From contig SNAP01000001.1 in assembly GCA_022496785.1 (NCBI GenBank), positions 248,001 through 312,000 on the forward strand: DNA of 64,000 nucleotides. The letters run 5' to 3'. The position numbers and the translations under genes are program-made. This DNA comes from Marinilabiliaceae bacterium JC040. GTDB lineage: Bacteria > Bacteroidota > Bacteroidia > Bacteroidales > Marinifilaceae. The notes under the pieces were generated by a model. The model had not been told where the DNA came from. It was given only the letters and a program-made list of their open reading frames with translations, and did no database searches. Of this stretch, positions 55,619-64,000 are shown in pieces; position 1 is the stretch's first letter; the number at the start of each line of letters is the position of its first letter.

Positions 55619-56050
55619 TTATCTTTTACTGATAAAGAAATCTTTCACAATATCCGAACATTCTTTTTCTAAGATTCCATTTACAACTTCGGTTCTAGGA
55701 TGAAGAATGTTCGGATCCCATTTACTATATCCTCTTTTCTCATCAGAAGCTCCATAAACAATTTTTGTTATTTGCGACCAAGCTAATGCTCCAGCACACA
55801 TTGCACAAGGCTCTAGTGTAACGTAAAGAGTACAATCTTTAAGATATTTTCCTCCTAGATATTCTGCAGCAGAAGTAATTGCTTGCATTTCAGCATGGGC
55901 TGTTACGTCGTTTAATCGTTCAGTTAAATTATGTGCTTTAGCTATAATTCTATCTTTACACACAATAATCGCACCTACAGGAATTTCTCCTTCTTCAAAA
56001 GCAATTCTAGCCTCTTCTAAAGCTTTTTGCATGTATATTCTATCTTTCAT
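55619..56050 (-). CDS. tadA: tRNA-specific adenosine deaminase / nucleoside deaminase
   Basis: A 143-residue zinc deaminase. HAEMQAI holds the zinc His and catalytic Glu, and PCAMCAGAL the two Cys ligands. The length and the ITKIVYGASDEKRG segment fit TadA, which makes inosine 34 in tRNA-Arg; guanine deaminase activity is a less likely alternative. It has a -7 element at 56078-56085 and its stop is 1 bp from the end of aroA. Confidence 0.88.
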   Translation of the reverse strand: MKDRIYMQKALEEARIAFEEGEIPVGAIIVCKDRIIAKAHNLTERLNDVTAHAEMQAITSAAEYLGGKYLKDCTLYVTLEPCAMCAGALAWSQITKIVYGASDEKRGYSKWDPNILHPRTEVVNGILEKECSDIVKDFFISKR

Positions 56051-56077
56051 TATTACTTATCTTTAAGTTCTAAAATA

Positions 56078-56085
56078 CAAAAATA
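56078..56085 (-). promoter_or_regulatory. tadA -7 element
   Basis: Minus-strand TATTTTTG matches TAnnTTTG. Predicted start of transcription is near 56071, 21 nt before the ATG. Confidence 0.5.
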
Positions 56086-56156
56086 CTATTTAAAAAGTAA
56101 AGAGTAAATAATATCAAAAAAGCTTAACTAAATATCTCATAATTAGAAAAATAATC

Positions 56157-56164
56157 TACCTTTG
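56157..56164 (+). promoter_or_regulatory. pgk -7 element
   Basis: TACCTTTG, a perfect TAnnTTTG followed by T. Predicted start of transcription is near 56170, 26 nt before the ATG at 56196. Confidence 0.6.
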
Positions 56165-56195
56165 TAGCGAACTAATTAAATAACTTTAATTTATA

Positions 56196-57383
56196 ATGCA
56201 AAGCATAGATACTTATAACTTTAAGGGGAAAAAAGCCCTTATTAGAGTAGATTTTAATGTTCCTCTGGACGATGAGTATAATATCACAGATGATACTCGT
56301 ATAAAAGCAGCTCTTCCAACGATAGAGAAAATCCTTAATGATAACGGTTCTGTTATTTTGATGTCACATCTTGGACGTCCAAAAGGTGTAGAAGAAAGAT
56401 TTTCTTTAAAGCACATAGTAAATCATATTTCTAAACTTACAGGTCGTACAGTAAATTTTGCCGAAGATTGTATAGGTGAAAAAACTTGTTCTATGGCTTG
56501 TGATTTGAAAGAAGGTGAAATATTATTGCTTGAGAATCTTCGTTTTCATCCTGAAGAAAAGAAAGGTGATGAAGAGTTTGCAAAGAAACTTGCAGATCTT
56601 GCTGATTGTTGGGTAAATGATGCATTTGGAACAGCACATAGAGCTCATGCTTCAACAGCTATTATTTCTAAATTCTTTCCAAATGATAAAATGTTTGGAT
56701 ATGTTATTAACAGTGAACTTGAATCTGTTGATAAGTTTATAAATAGCTCTGTTCAACCTGTTACTGCTATTATGGGAGGAGCAAAAGTATCTTCTAAAAT
56801 TGGTATTATTAAAAATCTTATGAATAAGGTTGATAATATTATTATTGGTGGTGGAATGACTTTTACTTTTGTTAAAGCTATGGGTGGAAAAATTGGAAAT
56901 TCTCTTGTTGAAGATGATAAATTGTTTGAAGCTCGTGAACTTCTGAAAGAGGCAAAAGAAAAAGGTGTGAATTTCATTATTTCAGTTGATGCTCTTTGCG
57001 GAGATAAATTCGATAATAATGCTAATACTAAAACTTTCTCTGTTCATGAAATTCCTGAAGGATGGATTGGATTAGATGCAGGAGATGAATCAATAAAGAA
57101 TTTCAAAAATGTAATTGAAAATTCAAAAACTATTCTTTGGAATGGTCCTGTAGGTGTTTTCGAGATGCCTTCTTTCGAGAAAGGTACTAAAGAGGTTGCA
57201 TATTCTGTAGCTGAAGCTACTTCTAACGGTGTATTCACTTTAATCGGTGGAGGCGATTCTGTTGCTGCAGCTAATCAATATGGTGTTGCAGATAAAGTAA
57301 GCTATGTTTCTACAGGTGGTGGTGCTCTTCTTGAATATATTGAAGGGAAAGAACTTCCTGGGATTGAAGCTATAAGAAAATAA
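56196..57383 (+). CDS. pgk: Phosphoglycerate kinase
   Basis: A 395-residue glycolytic kinase. The N-terminal VDFNVPL binds 3-phosphoglycerate, SHLGRPKG and ENLRFHPEE are conserved, and [13 protein letters not shown] and the C-terminal [16 protein letters not shown] form the nucleotide site. It is monocistronic with a strong -7 element and a terminator. Confidence 0.96.
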   Translation: MQSIDTYNFKGKKALIRVDFNVPLDDEYNITDDTRIKAALPTIEKILNDNGSVILMSHLGRPKGVEERFSLKHIVNHISKLTGRTVNFAEDCIGEKTCSMACDLKEGEILLLENLRFHPEEKKGDEEFAKKLADLADCWVNDAFGTAHRAHASTAIISKFFPNDKMFGYVINSELESVDKFINSSVQPVTAIMGGAKVSSKIGIIKNLMNKVDNIIIGGGMTFTFVKAMGGKIGNSLVEDDKLFEARELLKEAKEKGVNFIISVDALCGDKFDNNANTKTFSVHEIPEGWIGLDAGDESIKNFKNVIENSKTILWNGPVGVFEMPSFEKGTKEVAYSVAEATSNGVFTLIGGGDSVAAANQYGVADKVSYVSTGGGALLEYIEGKELPGIEAIRK

Positions 57384-57400
57384 ATCTATACATTAGATAT

Positions 57401-57434
57401 AAAAAAAGCTGTCAATATTAATTGACAGCTTTTT
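57401..57434. terminator. Bidirectional terminator between pgk and cysN
   Basis: Arms 57404-57416 and 57421-57433 form a perfect 13-bp stem with a 4-nt loop. T runs follow on the plus strand and A runs precede it, so it can end both convergent transcripts. Confidence 0.88.
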
Positions 57435-57450
57435 ATTTATATGAATATTT

Positions 57451-58713
57451 TTAAATAATCATTCCAGCAGCAATTGTTTGATTTGTTGCTTCATTAATTA
57501 AAATCAAACTTCCTGATACTTTATTATCTTTATAAGAATCAGTAAATATTGGACTAGTAATTTTAATCTTTACTCTTGCAATATCATTCATTTCAATATT
57601 CTTATCAGATAAATCTTCTTCTAGAGTGTTGATATTTGTCTTATTAACAATCTCGCTAATCATACATTTCACTTCCTTAGTAGAATGTCTTAAAACATAT
57701 TTCTGACGAAGAGCTAGTTTGCTTTCATTGAACCAACATAGCATAGCTTCTACTTCTTTTTCTACTTTTGGAATATTATTTGAAGGAACTATCATATCAC
57801 CTCTTGAAATATCTATTTCATCTTCAAGGCAGATAGTTACAGATTCTCCATCATCAGCAGAATCCATATGTTCTTCAAATTTATTAATTTCTTTTATTTT
57901 TGAACTTAACATAGAAGGTAGAACCGTTACTTCTTCTCCTACTTTAAATTCTCCTCCTGCAATTCTTCCTGCATATCCTCTGTAATCAGGATACTCTTTA
58001 GTTTGAGGACGTACTACATATTGAATTGGGAAACGTGGAACATTATTCTTGCTAACATTCTTAATATCGATAGTCTCTAAAAGATTTAAGAATGTTGATC
58101 CATTAAACCATTCCATATTGCTTGACTTATCAACAACATTATCTCCTAATTTTGCTGATATTGGAATAATTGAATAATTATTAGCTCCAATTTTATTAGT
58201 TAGTTTATCAACATCTTCTGAAATTTTGTTGAAAACATCTTCTGAGTAATCAACTAAATCCATTTTGTTTATACAAAATAAGATGTGTTTCATATTCAAA
58301 AGAGATGCTATATATGAATGACGTATTGTTTGCTCAATTACTCCATTTCTTGCATCAATTAATATTACTGCAACTTCTGCTGTAGAAGCTCCTGTTACCA
58401 TATTTCTAGTATATTGAATATGTCCTGGAGTATCTGCAATTATAAATTTTCTTTTTGGCGTTGAGAAATATCTATATGCTACATCAATAGTAATCCCTTG
58501 TTCTCTTTCTGCTTTTAATCCATCTGTTAGTAGGGCTAAATCTACCTCCTCTTTTCCTCTTCTTTTTGAAGATTCTGTAATAGATTCCATCTGATCTTCA
58601 AAGATCGATTTACTATCGTATAACAGTCTTCCAATAAGAGTACTTTTACCATCATCAACACTACCTGCAGTTGTAAATCGCAATAAACCTACTTCTGTAT
58701 TATTATTTTCCAT
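57451..58713 (-). CDS. cysN: Sulfate adenylyltransferase, GTPase subunit
   Basis: A 420-residue EF-Tu-like GTPase. G1 is GSVDDGKSTLIG, G3 is DTPGH, and G4 is NKMD; beta-barrel domains II and III follow. It couples GTP hydrolysis to APS formation with CysD. It ends after the barrels and has no C-terminal CysC (APS kinase) domain. It is the last gene of DUF2061-cysH-cysD-cysN. Confidence 0.95.
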   Translation of the reverse strand: MENNNTEVGLLRFTTAGSVDDGKSTLIGRLLYDSKSIFEDQMESITESSKRRGKEEVDLALLTDGLKAEREQGITIDVAYRYFSTPKRKFIIADTPGHIQYTRNMVTGASTAEVAVILIDARNGVIEQTIRHSYIASLLNMKHILFCINKMDLVDYSEDVFNKISEDVDKLTNKIGANNYSIIPISAKLGDNVVDKSSNMEWFNGSTFLNLLETIDIKNVSKNNVPRFPIQYVVRPQTKEYPDYRGYAGRIAGGEFKVGEEVTVLPSMLSSKIKEINKFEEHMDSADDGESVTICLEDEIDISRGDMIVPSNNIPKVEKEVEAMLCWFNESKLALRQKYVLRHSTKEVKCMISEIVNKTNINTLEEDLSDKNIEMNDIARVKIKITSPIFTDSYKDNKVSGSLILINEATNQTIAAGMII

Positions 58714-58749
58714 TTTATTATTATCAATTATGACTTAGAGTCATCATTA

Positions 58750-59661
58750 CTAAAAATATCCTTCTTTTTTTCTATCCTCCATAGCTGCTTCCGATCTTTT
58801 ATCATCGGCTCTTCCCCCTCTTTCTGTGATTCTTGATGCAGCAATCTCTGTTACAATGTCCTCTATTGTATCTGCTGTTGACAATGTAACTCCTGTACAT
58901 GTAACGTCTCCAATAGTTCTACATCTAACATCTCTTTCAACAACTTCTTCCTCTTTCTTAAGTTCCATATATGGTGCAAAAGCTAACCATACTCCATCTC
59001 TATTAAAGACTTTTCTTTTGTGTGTATAGTATAAATTAGGAAGTTCAATACCTTCTTTCATTATATATTGCCAAACATCCAATTCTGTCCAATTACTTAT
59101 AGGAAATACTCTAAAGTGTTCTCCCATGTTTTTTCTTCCATTAAAGATATTCCACAATTCTGGACGTTGATTTTTAGGATCCCACTGTCCAAACTCATCT
59201 CTGTGAGAAAAGAAACGTTCTTTAGCTCTAGCTTTTTCTTCATCTCTTCTTCCTCCACCTATGGCAGCATCGCATTTTAAATCTTCAAGTGCATCTAAAA
59301 GAGTTACTGTTTGCAATTTATTTCTACTTGCATTAATACCTTTTTCCTCTACACACTTACCTTCATTAATAGAATCTTGTACATATTTAACTATTAAATC
59401 ACATCCAAGTTCCTTAGCCAAATTATCTCTATAGTCAAGAGTCTCTTGGAAATTATGTCCTGTGTCTATATGCAAAAGAGGAAATGGTATCTTGTTTGGC
59501 CAAAAAGCTTTCTTTGCAAGATGTACTAGGAGAATGGAATCTTTACCTCCTGAGAATAAAAGAGCTGGATTTTCAAATTGAGCTGCTATTTCTCTCATTA
59601 TAAAAATAGCTTCATTCTCTAACTCTTTTAAGTGTTCATTGTTTATATCTAAAGCACTCAT
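58750..59661 (-). CDS. cysD: Sulfate adenylyltransferase, catalytic subunit
   Basis: A 303-residue PP-loop ATPase that forms APS from sulfate and ATP. ALLFSGGKDSILLVHLA is the PP-loop, and GGGRRDEEKARAKERFFS and the C-terminal SERGGRADD-like segment are typical. It lies 36 bp upstream of cysN and 66 bp downstream of cysH. Confidence 0.95.
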   Translation of the reverse strand: MSALDINNEHLKELENEAIFIMREIAAQFENPALLFSGGKDSILLVHLAKKAFWPNKIPFPLLHIDTGHNFQETLDYRDNLAKELGCDLIVKYVQDSINEGKCVEEKGINASRNKLQTVTLLDALEDLKCDAAIGGGRRDEEKARAKERFFSHRDEFGQWDPKNQRPELWNIFNGRKNMGEHFRVFPISNWTELDVWQYIMKEGIELPNLYYTHKRKVFNRDGVWLAFAPYMELKKEEEVVERDVRCRTIGDVTCTGVTLSTADTIEDIVTEIAASRITERGGRADDKRSEAAMEDRKKEGYF

Positions 59662-59727
59662 TTCTTTTGTATATTTTCTAGATATCTGATTATTAATCTT
59701 TAATCTATTTTGTTTATTAATAGTTTA

Positions 59728-60429
59728 TTATTTTCCGTGTGTATGTAATCCACATTCTTTACCTGAATTGGCTTCCCACCACCATCTTCCGGCTCTGAAA
59801 TTCTCTCCTGGTTTTATTGCTCTTGTACATGGAGCACAACCTATGCTTATAAATCCTTTATCATGAAGACTATTGTATGGTACACATTTTGTGTTTAAAT
59901 AGCTCATTACTTCTTCTAAAGTCCATTCTAAAAGAGGATTAACTTTTACTAAGCCATATCCTTCGTCGTTTTCAACTAATTCCATATTCGTTCTTCCATT
60001 TGACTGTTCAGAACGAATTCCTGTTAACCAACAGTCAAATCCTTTTAGGGCTCTTGTTAAAGGTTCTACTTTTCTTATATTACAACATTCGTGTCGGTTT
60101 TCAACAGATGCATAAAAACTATAAGGACCTTTTGTAGATAGAAGTTTTTCTACAGAACTGGCATCTGGATAATATACTTTTATCTCTTTCTTGTATTTAT
60201 CTCTTGTTGCGTTAAAAACTTTATAAGTTTCTTCAAAAAGTCTACCTGTATCTAGACTTACAACCTTAATGTCAATATTATTTTCAAATATTACATCTGT
60301 TAATACTTGATCTTCAATTCCAAAACTAGTTGTGAACACTACGTTCCCATTATACTGTTTCGAGATTAATTTTAATCTTTCTATTAAATCTAGATCTTTT
60401 AATTTGTTGTTGAATTCTACGATATTCAT
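59728..60429 (-). CDS. cysH: Adenylyl-sulfate (APS) reductase, assimilatory, Fe-S type
   Basis: A 233-residue thioredoxin-dependent reductase giving sulfite. VFTTSFGIEDQ is the PP-loop-like start, and the C-terminal KECGLH carries the catalytic Cys. The Cys pair in RHECCNIRK plus IGCAPCTR give the four ligands of a [4Fe-4S] cluster, which marks the APS-using type rather than the E. coli PAPS-using type. This agrees with the missing APS kinase. It is 1 bp downstream of DUF2061. Confidence 0.93.
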   Translation of the reverse strand: MNIVEFNNKLKDLDLIERLKLISKQYNGNVVFTTSFGIEDQVLTDVIFENNIDIKVVSLDTGRLFEETYKVFNATRDKYKKEIKVYYPDASSVEKLLSTKGPYSFYASVENRHECCNIRKVEPLTRALKGFDCWLTGIRSEQSNGRTNMELVENDEGYGLVKVNPLLEWTLEEVMSYLNTKCVPYNSLHDKGFISIGCAPCTRAIKPGENFRAGRWWWEANSGKECGLHTHGK

Positions 60430-60430
60430 T

Positions 60431-60772
60431 CTATTTAGAAACTTGATTATTTTTATTTGTTATGACTTTTCTTTTTGTGATCTTACTTTTAAATAGTCCA
60501 TTACGTCTTATAGAAACTATCATTTTACCCCAGAAGATGCTATTCCATGCTCTTTCATGAAGGAAATAAAGGACAATCTTAATAATTGCTTCTGCACAAG
60601 CAACTCCTGTTGCTTTTTCTGTTGCATATGGATCGTCTTGGAATATTAGAAACGTTAATAAAAAGGTAGTTGTTGAAGCTATTACCCTCCATGTAATTGC
60701 CTTTAAAATACTTTTAATCGGGCGATCTCTTACTTCTGATGAAGCAGGTTGTTCTTTATCTTTTTTTACCAT
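60431..60772 (-). CDS. DUF2061 membrane protein
   Basis: A 113-residue protein. SILKAITWRVIASTTTFLLTFLIF and the later AIIKIVLYFLHERAWN are the DUF2061 signature; two membrane helices are expected. DUF2061 genes recur next to sulfate assimilation genes in Bacteroidetes, which suggests a part in sulfate uptake or in organising the pathway, but no activity is known. It is the first gene of the operon, 26 nt from a predicted transcription start. Confidence 0.8.
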   Translation of the reverse strand: MVKKDKEQPASSEVRDRPIKSILKAITWRVIASTTTFLLTFLIFQDDPYATEKATGVACAEAIIKIVLYFLHERAWNSIFWGKMIVSIRRNGLFKSKITKRKVITNKNNQVSK

Positions 60773-60804
60773 ATATACTTGATAAGATTTATCTATGTAA
60801 TTTT

Positions 60805-60812
60805 CAAAAATA
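60805..60812 (-). promoter_or_regulatory. Sulfate assimilation operon -7 element
   Basis: Minus-strand TATTTTTG matches TAnnTTTG. Predicted start of transcription is near 60798. The 26-nt leader has no Cys codons and no hairpin, unlike cysK. Confidence 0.5.
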
Positions 60813-60893
60813 CGACAATTTATATTAATTATTCTTCGTTTTTCTACGTGTTTTAAATTAGGTATTTATACGTAGTAAATTCTTCGATATTAG

Positions 60894-60924
60894 TTTGGTG
60901 GCTTATTTCAATTTAATATATTTG
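60894..60924 (+). promoter_or_regulatory. Promoter of the tetR-tolC-hlyD operon
   Basis: TTTG (60894-60897), exactly 19 nt, then TATATTTG (60917-60924), a full match to the Bacteroidetes consensus. Predicted start of transcription is near 60930. Confidence 0.75.
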
Positions 60925-60933
60925 TACCATTAA

Positions 60934-60947
60934 AATGAGTATTCATT
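60934..60947. promoter_or_regulatory. Candidate TetR operator
   Basis: Perfect inverted repeat AATGA-N4-TCATT, with a second TCATT copy overlapping at 60947-60951. It lies immediately after the predicted transcription start of the regulator gene, a position suited to autorepression. Confidence 0.55.
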
Positions 60948-60963
60948 CATTAATAAAGTTTTT

Positions 60964-61548
60964 ATGGCTAGAGTAATAGATGAAACTAAGCTTGTTAGAG
61001 TGCATGAAGCCGCTATGGAATTAATAGTAGAGAAAGGATATGCTGGCGCTTCAATCTTCCTAATAGCTAAGAAAGCAGATGTATCCGAAGGATATTTGTA
61101 TAGATTTTATAAAGGTAAAGAGCAATTAGTAAATTCTCTACTTGATAATACCCTTAAAGAAGTAAGTGAAATATTAGATACTTATTTCGATAAGCATGAA
61201 AGTGCTATTACTATTATGGAGGGATTATTATCTGCAATATGTAAGATTGCTGAGAAAAAACCAGTGCAGATAAAATTTATCTTTGTAATGCTATCATCTT
61301 ATAATTTCACAGCATCTGAAGATATAAAGAATAACATGATTGAGACTTTAAATAAACTCTTAATTATTGGTCAAAAGCAAAATGTTATTGATGAAAATGT
61401 AAGTGTAGATCATTTCTTTACTATGCTTATTATTTACCCTATACAATTTATAAATTTCCGTTTAAAACAATTTCTTAGAAAAGGTACTTTTTCAAGAAAA
61501 GATAAAAAATCACTTATTGAATTTGTAACTGAAACATTGAAAAAATAA
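60964..61548 (+). CDS. TetR/AcrR family transcriptional repressor
   Basis: A 194-residue regulator. The N-terminal TetR HTH (about residues 10-55) shows AAMELIVEKGYAGAS, then IAKKADVSEGYLYRFYKGKEQLV. The all-helical C-terminal ligand domain is divergent. It heads an efflux operon and probably represses it, releasing on binding of the exported compound. A palindromic operator candidate sits at its transcription start. It is 6 bp from the TolC-like gene. Confidence 0.92.
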   Translation: MARVIDETKLVRVHEAAMELIVEKGYAGASIFLIAKKADVSEGYLYRFYKGKEQLVNSLLDNTLKEVSEILDTYFDKHESAITIMEGLLSAICKIAEKKPVQIKFIFVMLSSYNFTASEDIKNNMIETLNKLLIIGQKQNVIDENVSVDHFFTMLIIYPIQFINFRLKQFLRKGTFSRKDKKSLIEFVTETLKK

Positions 61549-61554
61549 TGCGAT

Positions 61555-63087
61555 ATGAGAATTAAATTTTCTTTAATTGTCGGTATTTTGTGTTGTCTAT
61601 TTATAAACACTAATGCTCAGACTGTAAGACTAACTTACGAAGAAGCCTTGAATATGAGTTATAAGAATAACTCTCTATTTAAGCAGAATGATTTACTAAA
61701 GCAAGAAAAGCTTCAAGACCAAAAAGCTACTATGGGACTATTTATGCCTCAGCTTAGTTTAAATGCTAATTACATGTATATGAGTAAAGATCTTCACCTA
61801 GATCTATCTCCTGTTAGAGATGCAATCACTCCTCTTTACGATGTACTTGGTCATTATGGTTCTTTTACTGGTGTGAAAGGACAATTCTTAATAGATCCTA
61901 AAACAGGTAAACCAACTCTTAATCCTAGAACAGGTACACCAATATGGTCTGATCAAGAAATTACTGCAGTTATGCAGGGAAAGATTCAAGAAGGTAAAAA
62001 AGCAGTAATGTCTGCTAATTGGGATCAAATGATCCAAGAGAAAGCCTTTGGTACTTTAAGTGCTAATCTACTATGGCCTATATATGCTGGAGGGAAAATT
62101 AGAGCAGCTTATAAAGCATCTCAATTGAAAGTACAAGAAACAGATATTCAGGTGGTGAGAAAAACTCAAGAACATATGGATGAATTAGCATCTAGATATT
62201 TTGGTTTATGTCTTATCAAAGAAGTAAAAACTGTTCGTGAAGAGGTCTTTAAAGCAATGAAAAATCACAAAGATGATGCTGAAAGATTATATAAAGCTGG
62301 TATGATAGCTAAAGTTCAATTTCTTCATGCTAAAGTATTTTATGACGATGCTCAAAGAGAATTGAAAAAGGTAGAGCGTCAATTAAAAGTTGTTAAAGAT
62401 GCTGTAGCAAATACAATTGGAGTACAAGGTATAGATGTTGTTCCAATGTCTAATTTATTTTATACTGAAGACATTAAAACTTTAGATTATTATAAAGAAC
62501 AGGCTCTAGCAAATTCTCCTATATTAAAGCTTGTTGATAACAAAAAAGCTCTAGCAACACAAAACTTTAGAGTTCAACGTTCAAACATGATTCCTACAGT
62601 GGCAGCAATGGGGGTTTATGATATTGCTAATCACAATTTATCTCCATTTGTACCTGAGTATATGGTTGGTGTTGGAATTAAGTGGAACATTTTTTCTGGT
62701 CAAAAAGCTTTTAGAAAAACAAAGAAAGCTAAGCTAACTATTAAAAGAGTAGAAGAGGTAAAACTAGATTATACTGCAGATATAAATACAGGAATCAAAA
62801 AATACTACGAAGAATTACAAATGTGTTTAGAACAAATCAAAGCATTAGATTCTTCGATGGAATTTGCCCAAGAATATTATTCAGCTAGAAATAAATCTTT
62901 TAAAGAAGGTTTAGCAACATCAACAGAGCTTGTAGATGCTAGTTTAGCTGTTACAAAAGTAAGAATAGATAGATTGAAAGCTGTTCACGATTTCGATATT
63001 TGTCTATCAAAACTTTTAAAACTTGCTGGTATCTCTAGCAATTTCATTCAGATTCAAAAAGATGTTAAAACTATCAATGAGAAATAA
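61555..63087 (+). CDS. TolC family outer membrane efflux protein
   Basis: A 510-residue protein with a signal peptide (1-21, ending TNAQ). The start VRLTYEEALNMSYKNN, the beta strand LSANLLWPIYAGGKIRAAY with long alpha-helical coiled coils, and the second half with VGVGIKWNIFSGQKAFRK reflect the duplicated TolC fold. An insertion (about residues 95-150) between the first barrel strands is longer than in E. coli TolC. It forms the exit duct of a tripartite pump with the next gene. Confidence 0.92.
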   Translation: MRIKFSLIVGILCCLFINTNAQTVRLTYEEALNMSYKNNSLFKQNDLLKQEKLQDQKATMGLFMPQLSLNANYMYMSKDLHLDLSPVRDAITPLYDVLGHYGSFTGVKGQFLIDPKTGKPTLNPRTGTPIWSDQEITAVMQGKIQEGKKAVMSANWDQMIQEKAFGTLSANLLWPIYAGGKIRAAYKASQLKVQETDIQVVRKTQEHMDELASRYFGLCLIKEVKTVREEVFKAMKNHKDDAERLYKAGMIAKVQFLHAKVFYDDAQRELKKVERQLKVVKDAVANTIGVQGIDVVPMSNLFYTEDIKTLDYYKEQALANSPILKLVDNKKALATQNFRVQRSNMIPTVAAMGVYDIANHNLSPFVPEYMVGVGIKWNIFSGQKAFRKTKKAKLTIKRVEEVKLDYTADINTGIKKYYEELQMCLEQIKALDSSMEFAQEYYSARNKSFKEGLATSTELVDASLAVTKVRIDRLKAVHDFDICLSKLLKLAGISSNFIQIQKDVKTINEK

Positions 63088-63098
63088 TAAATAAAGTC

Positions 63099-64000
63099 AT
63101 GAAAAATAAAAATGTATTAGTTGCTGCCCTATTGGTAGTATTTGCTGCAATTATTGTTTATTCTATTATCGTAATTGCACGTCCAAATGTTGTTGAACTA
63201 CAAGGAGTATGTGAAGCTAAACAAATTAGAGTTGCTTCTAAACTACTTGGTAGAATTGAGAATTTAAATATTTCTAAAGGTGATAATGTAAGAGCAGGTC
63301 AATTGCTTTTTACTATGAACTCTCCTGAAGTAGATGCTAAAAAACAACAAGCAGAAGCTGCTAAACAGGCTGCTACAGCTCTAAAGAATAAAGCATATAA
63401 TGGCGCTAGAAGAGAAGATATTAATGCAGCTTATAATGTTTATTTAAAAGCAAAAGCTGCTGCTGAATTCACTACAAAAACGTATAACCGTATTTTAAAA
63501 TTATATAAAGAAGGTGTTGTTTCTGAGCAAAAGAAAGATGAAATAGAAACAAAAATGGTTGCTTCTATAAAAACTGAATCTGCAGCAAAATCTGTATGGG
63601 AAAAAGCAAAAAGAGGTGCTCGTCAAGAAGATAAAGCAGCTGCTGAAGCTTTAGTAGAAAAAGCTAATGCTGTTATTAAAGAAGTTAATATCTATGAAAA
63701 CGAGATAAATATCTTTTCTCCTATGGATGGTGAAGTTGCTAACATCATTTCTGAAGTTGGTGAATTAATTCCTAATGGATATCCTGTTGTTACTATTGTC
63801 GATTTAAAAGATGTTTGGTTTAGTTTCAATATTAAAGAAACATATCTTCCTAAATTTAAAAAAGGAACAATCTTCAATGTATATGTACCAGGAATAGATA
63901 AAAAAATAGAGGTTAAAGTTACATACATTAATGCCTTAGCAGATTTTGCAACTTGGAAAGCAACAAAATCTACAGGTGAATTTGATATTAAGACTTTTGA
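63099..64000 (+). CDS. HlyD/EmrA-like membrane fusion protein, 3' truncated
   Basis: Open from the ATG at 63099 to the window end (about 300 codons). It has one N-terminal membrane anchor (about residues 6-25), a lipoyl/biotinyl half-motif (ASKLLGRIENLNISKGDNVRAGQLLF), and an alpha-hairpin rich in Ala and Lys. The second half-motif is IFSPMDGEVANIISEVGELI, and the beta-barrel domain follows. It links an inner membrane pump to the TolC-like protein. The pump gene is expected just downstream, probably ABC-type given the YhiI-like GEFDIKTF segment, but that is inference. Confidence 0.9.
   Translation, partial: MKNKNVLVAALLVVFAAIIVYSIIVIARPNVVELQGVCEAKQIRVASKLLGRIENLNISKGDNVRAGQLLFTMNSPEVDAKKQQAEAAKQAATALKNKAYNGARREDINAAYNVYLKAKAAAEFTTKTYNRILKLYKEGVVSEQKKDEIETKMVASIKTESAAKSVWEKAKRGARQEDKAAAEALVEKANAVIKEVNIYENEINIFSPMDGEVANIISEVGELIPNGYPVVTIVDLKDVWFSFNIKETYLPKFKKGTIFNVYVPGIDKKIEVKVTYINALADFATWKATKSTGEFDIKTF

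Noticed and set aside
59662-59727. Second Cys leader between cysH and cysD
   Set aside because: The 66-bp gap has no ORF with Cys codons and no hairpin followed by a T run.

Overview
The window is one contiguous piece of a strongly AT-rich chromosome from the Bacteroidota, most likely Bacteroidales. This rests on family content (DUF4922, DUF4271, DUF4292, RprX/RprY-type two-component system, ExbB/ExbD/ExbD operon, DAHP synthase fused to chorismate mutase, single-domain RfaE2). It also rests on many promoters with the Bacteroidetes -7 element TAnnTTTG and on the near absence of Shine-Dalgarno sequences. No rRNA, tRNA, insertion sequence, prophage or CRISPR array was seen. The genus cannot be fixed from the sequence.

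Layout. 0-13 kb: a cut amidase-like gene; a minus-strand run DUF4922-ctpA-dCMP deaminase-xth-polyprenyl synthase; an acyl-CoA synthetase divergent from an AmpG-like transporter; dusB; then secreted or outer-membrane proteins and an M49-like zinc peptidase lipoprotein. 13-18 kb: cysK with a regulated leader, a large Ig-like/LRR lipoprotein, and about 500 bp of decayed intergenic DNA. 18-29.8 kb: a second ctpA, yidD, rnpA, hemD, DUF4271, polA, aroF-CM, uvrC and ade. 29.8-39.1 kb: a parS-like site, mnmG, ybeY and an envelope operon (flippase, dut, sugar nucleotidyltransferase, TPR, DUF4292, EnvC-like). 39.1-39.7 kb: a long AT-rich non-coding region with DnaA-box-like repeats. 39.7-46 kb: argR-panC-panD-rfaE2, rpiB and ruvB-rprX-rprY. 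46-53 kb: ExbB/ExbD transport, asparaginase, TatD, gdhA and dprA. 53-64 kb: aroB-aroA, tadA, pgk, an assimilatory sulfate reduction operon (DUF2061-cysH-cysD-cysN), and a TetR-TolC-HlyD efflux operon that runs off the end.

The most striking observation is upstream of cysK. A Bacteroidetes-type promoter drives a 20-codon leader ORF with three consecutive Cys codons. It is followed by a strong intrinsic terminator ending 17 bp before the cysK start, and by a sequence at the end of the leader ORF that can pair with the terminator's ascending arm and loop. This is the arrangement expected of a ribosome-mediated, cysteine-sensing transcription attenuator. Together with the sulfate reduction cluster 43 kb away it outlines cysteine supply: sulfate to APS (CysDN), APS to sulfite (CysH with Fe-S cysteines, no APS kinase needed), sulfide to cysteine (CysK).

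Other points of interest are a perfect 16-bp parS match beside mnmG, a possible replication-origin-like region at 39.2-39.6 kb, a DNA polymerase I with altered proofreading residues, overlapping divergent promoters with a possibly leaderless transporter mRNA, a TetR operator candidate, and a 58-bp imperfect inverted-repeat element in the decayed region at 18 kb.
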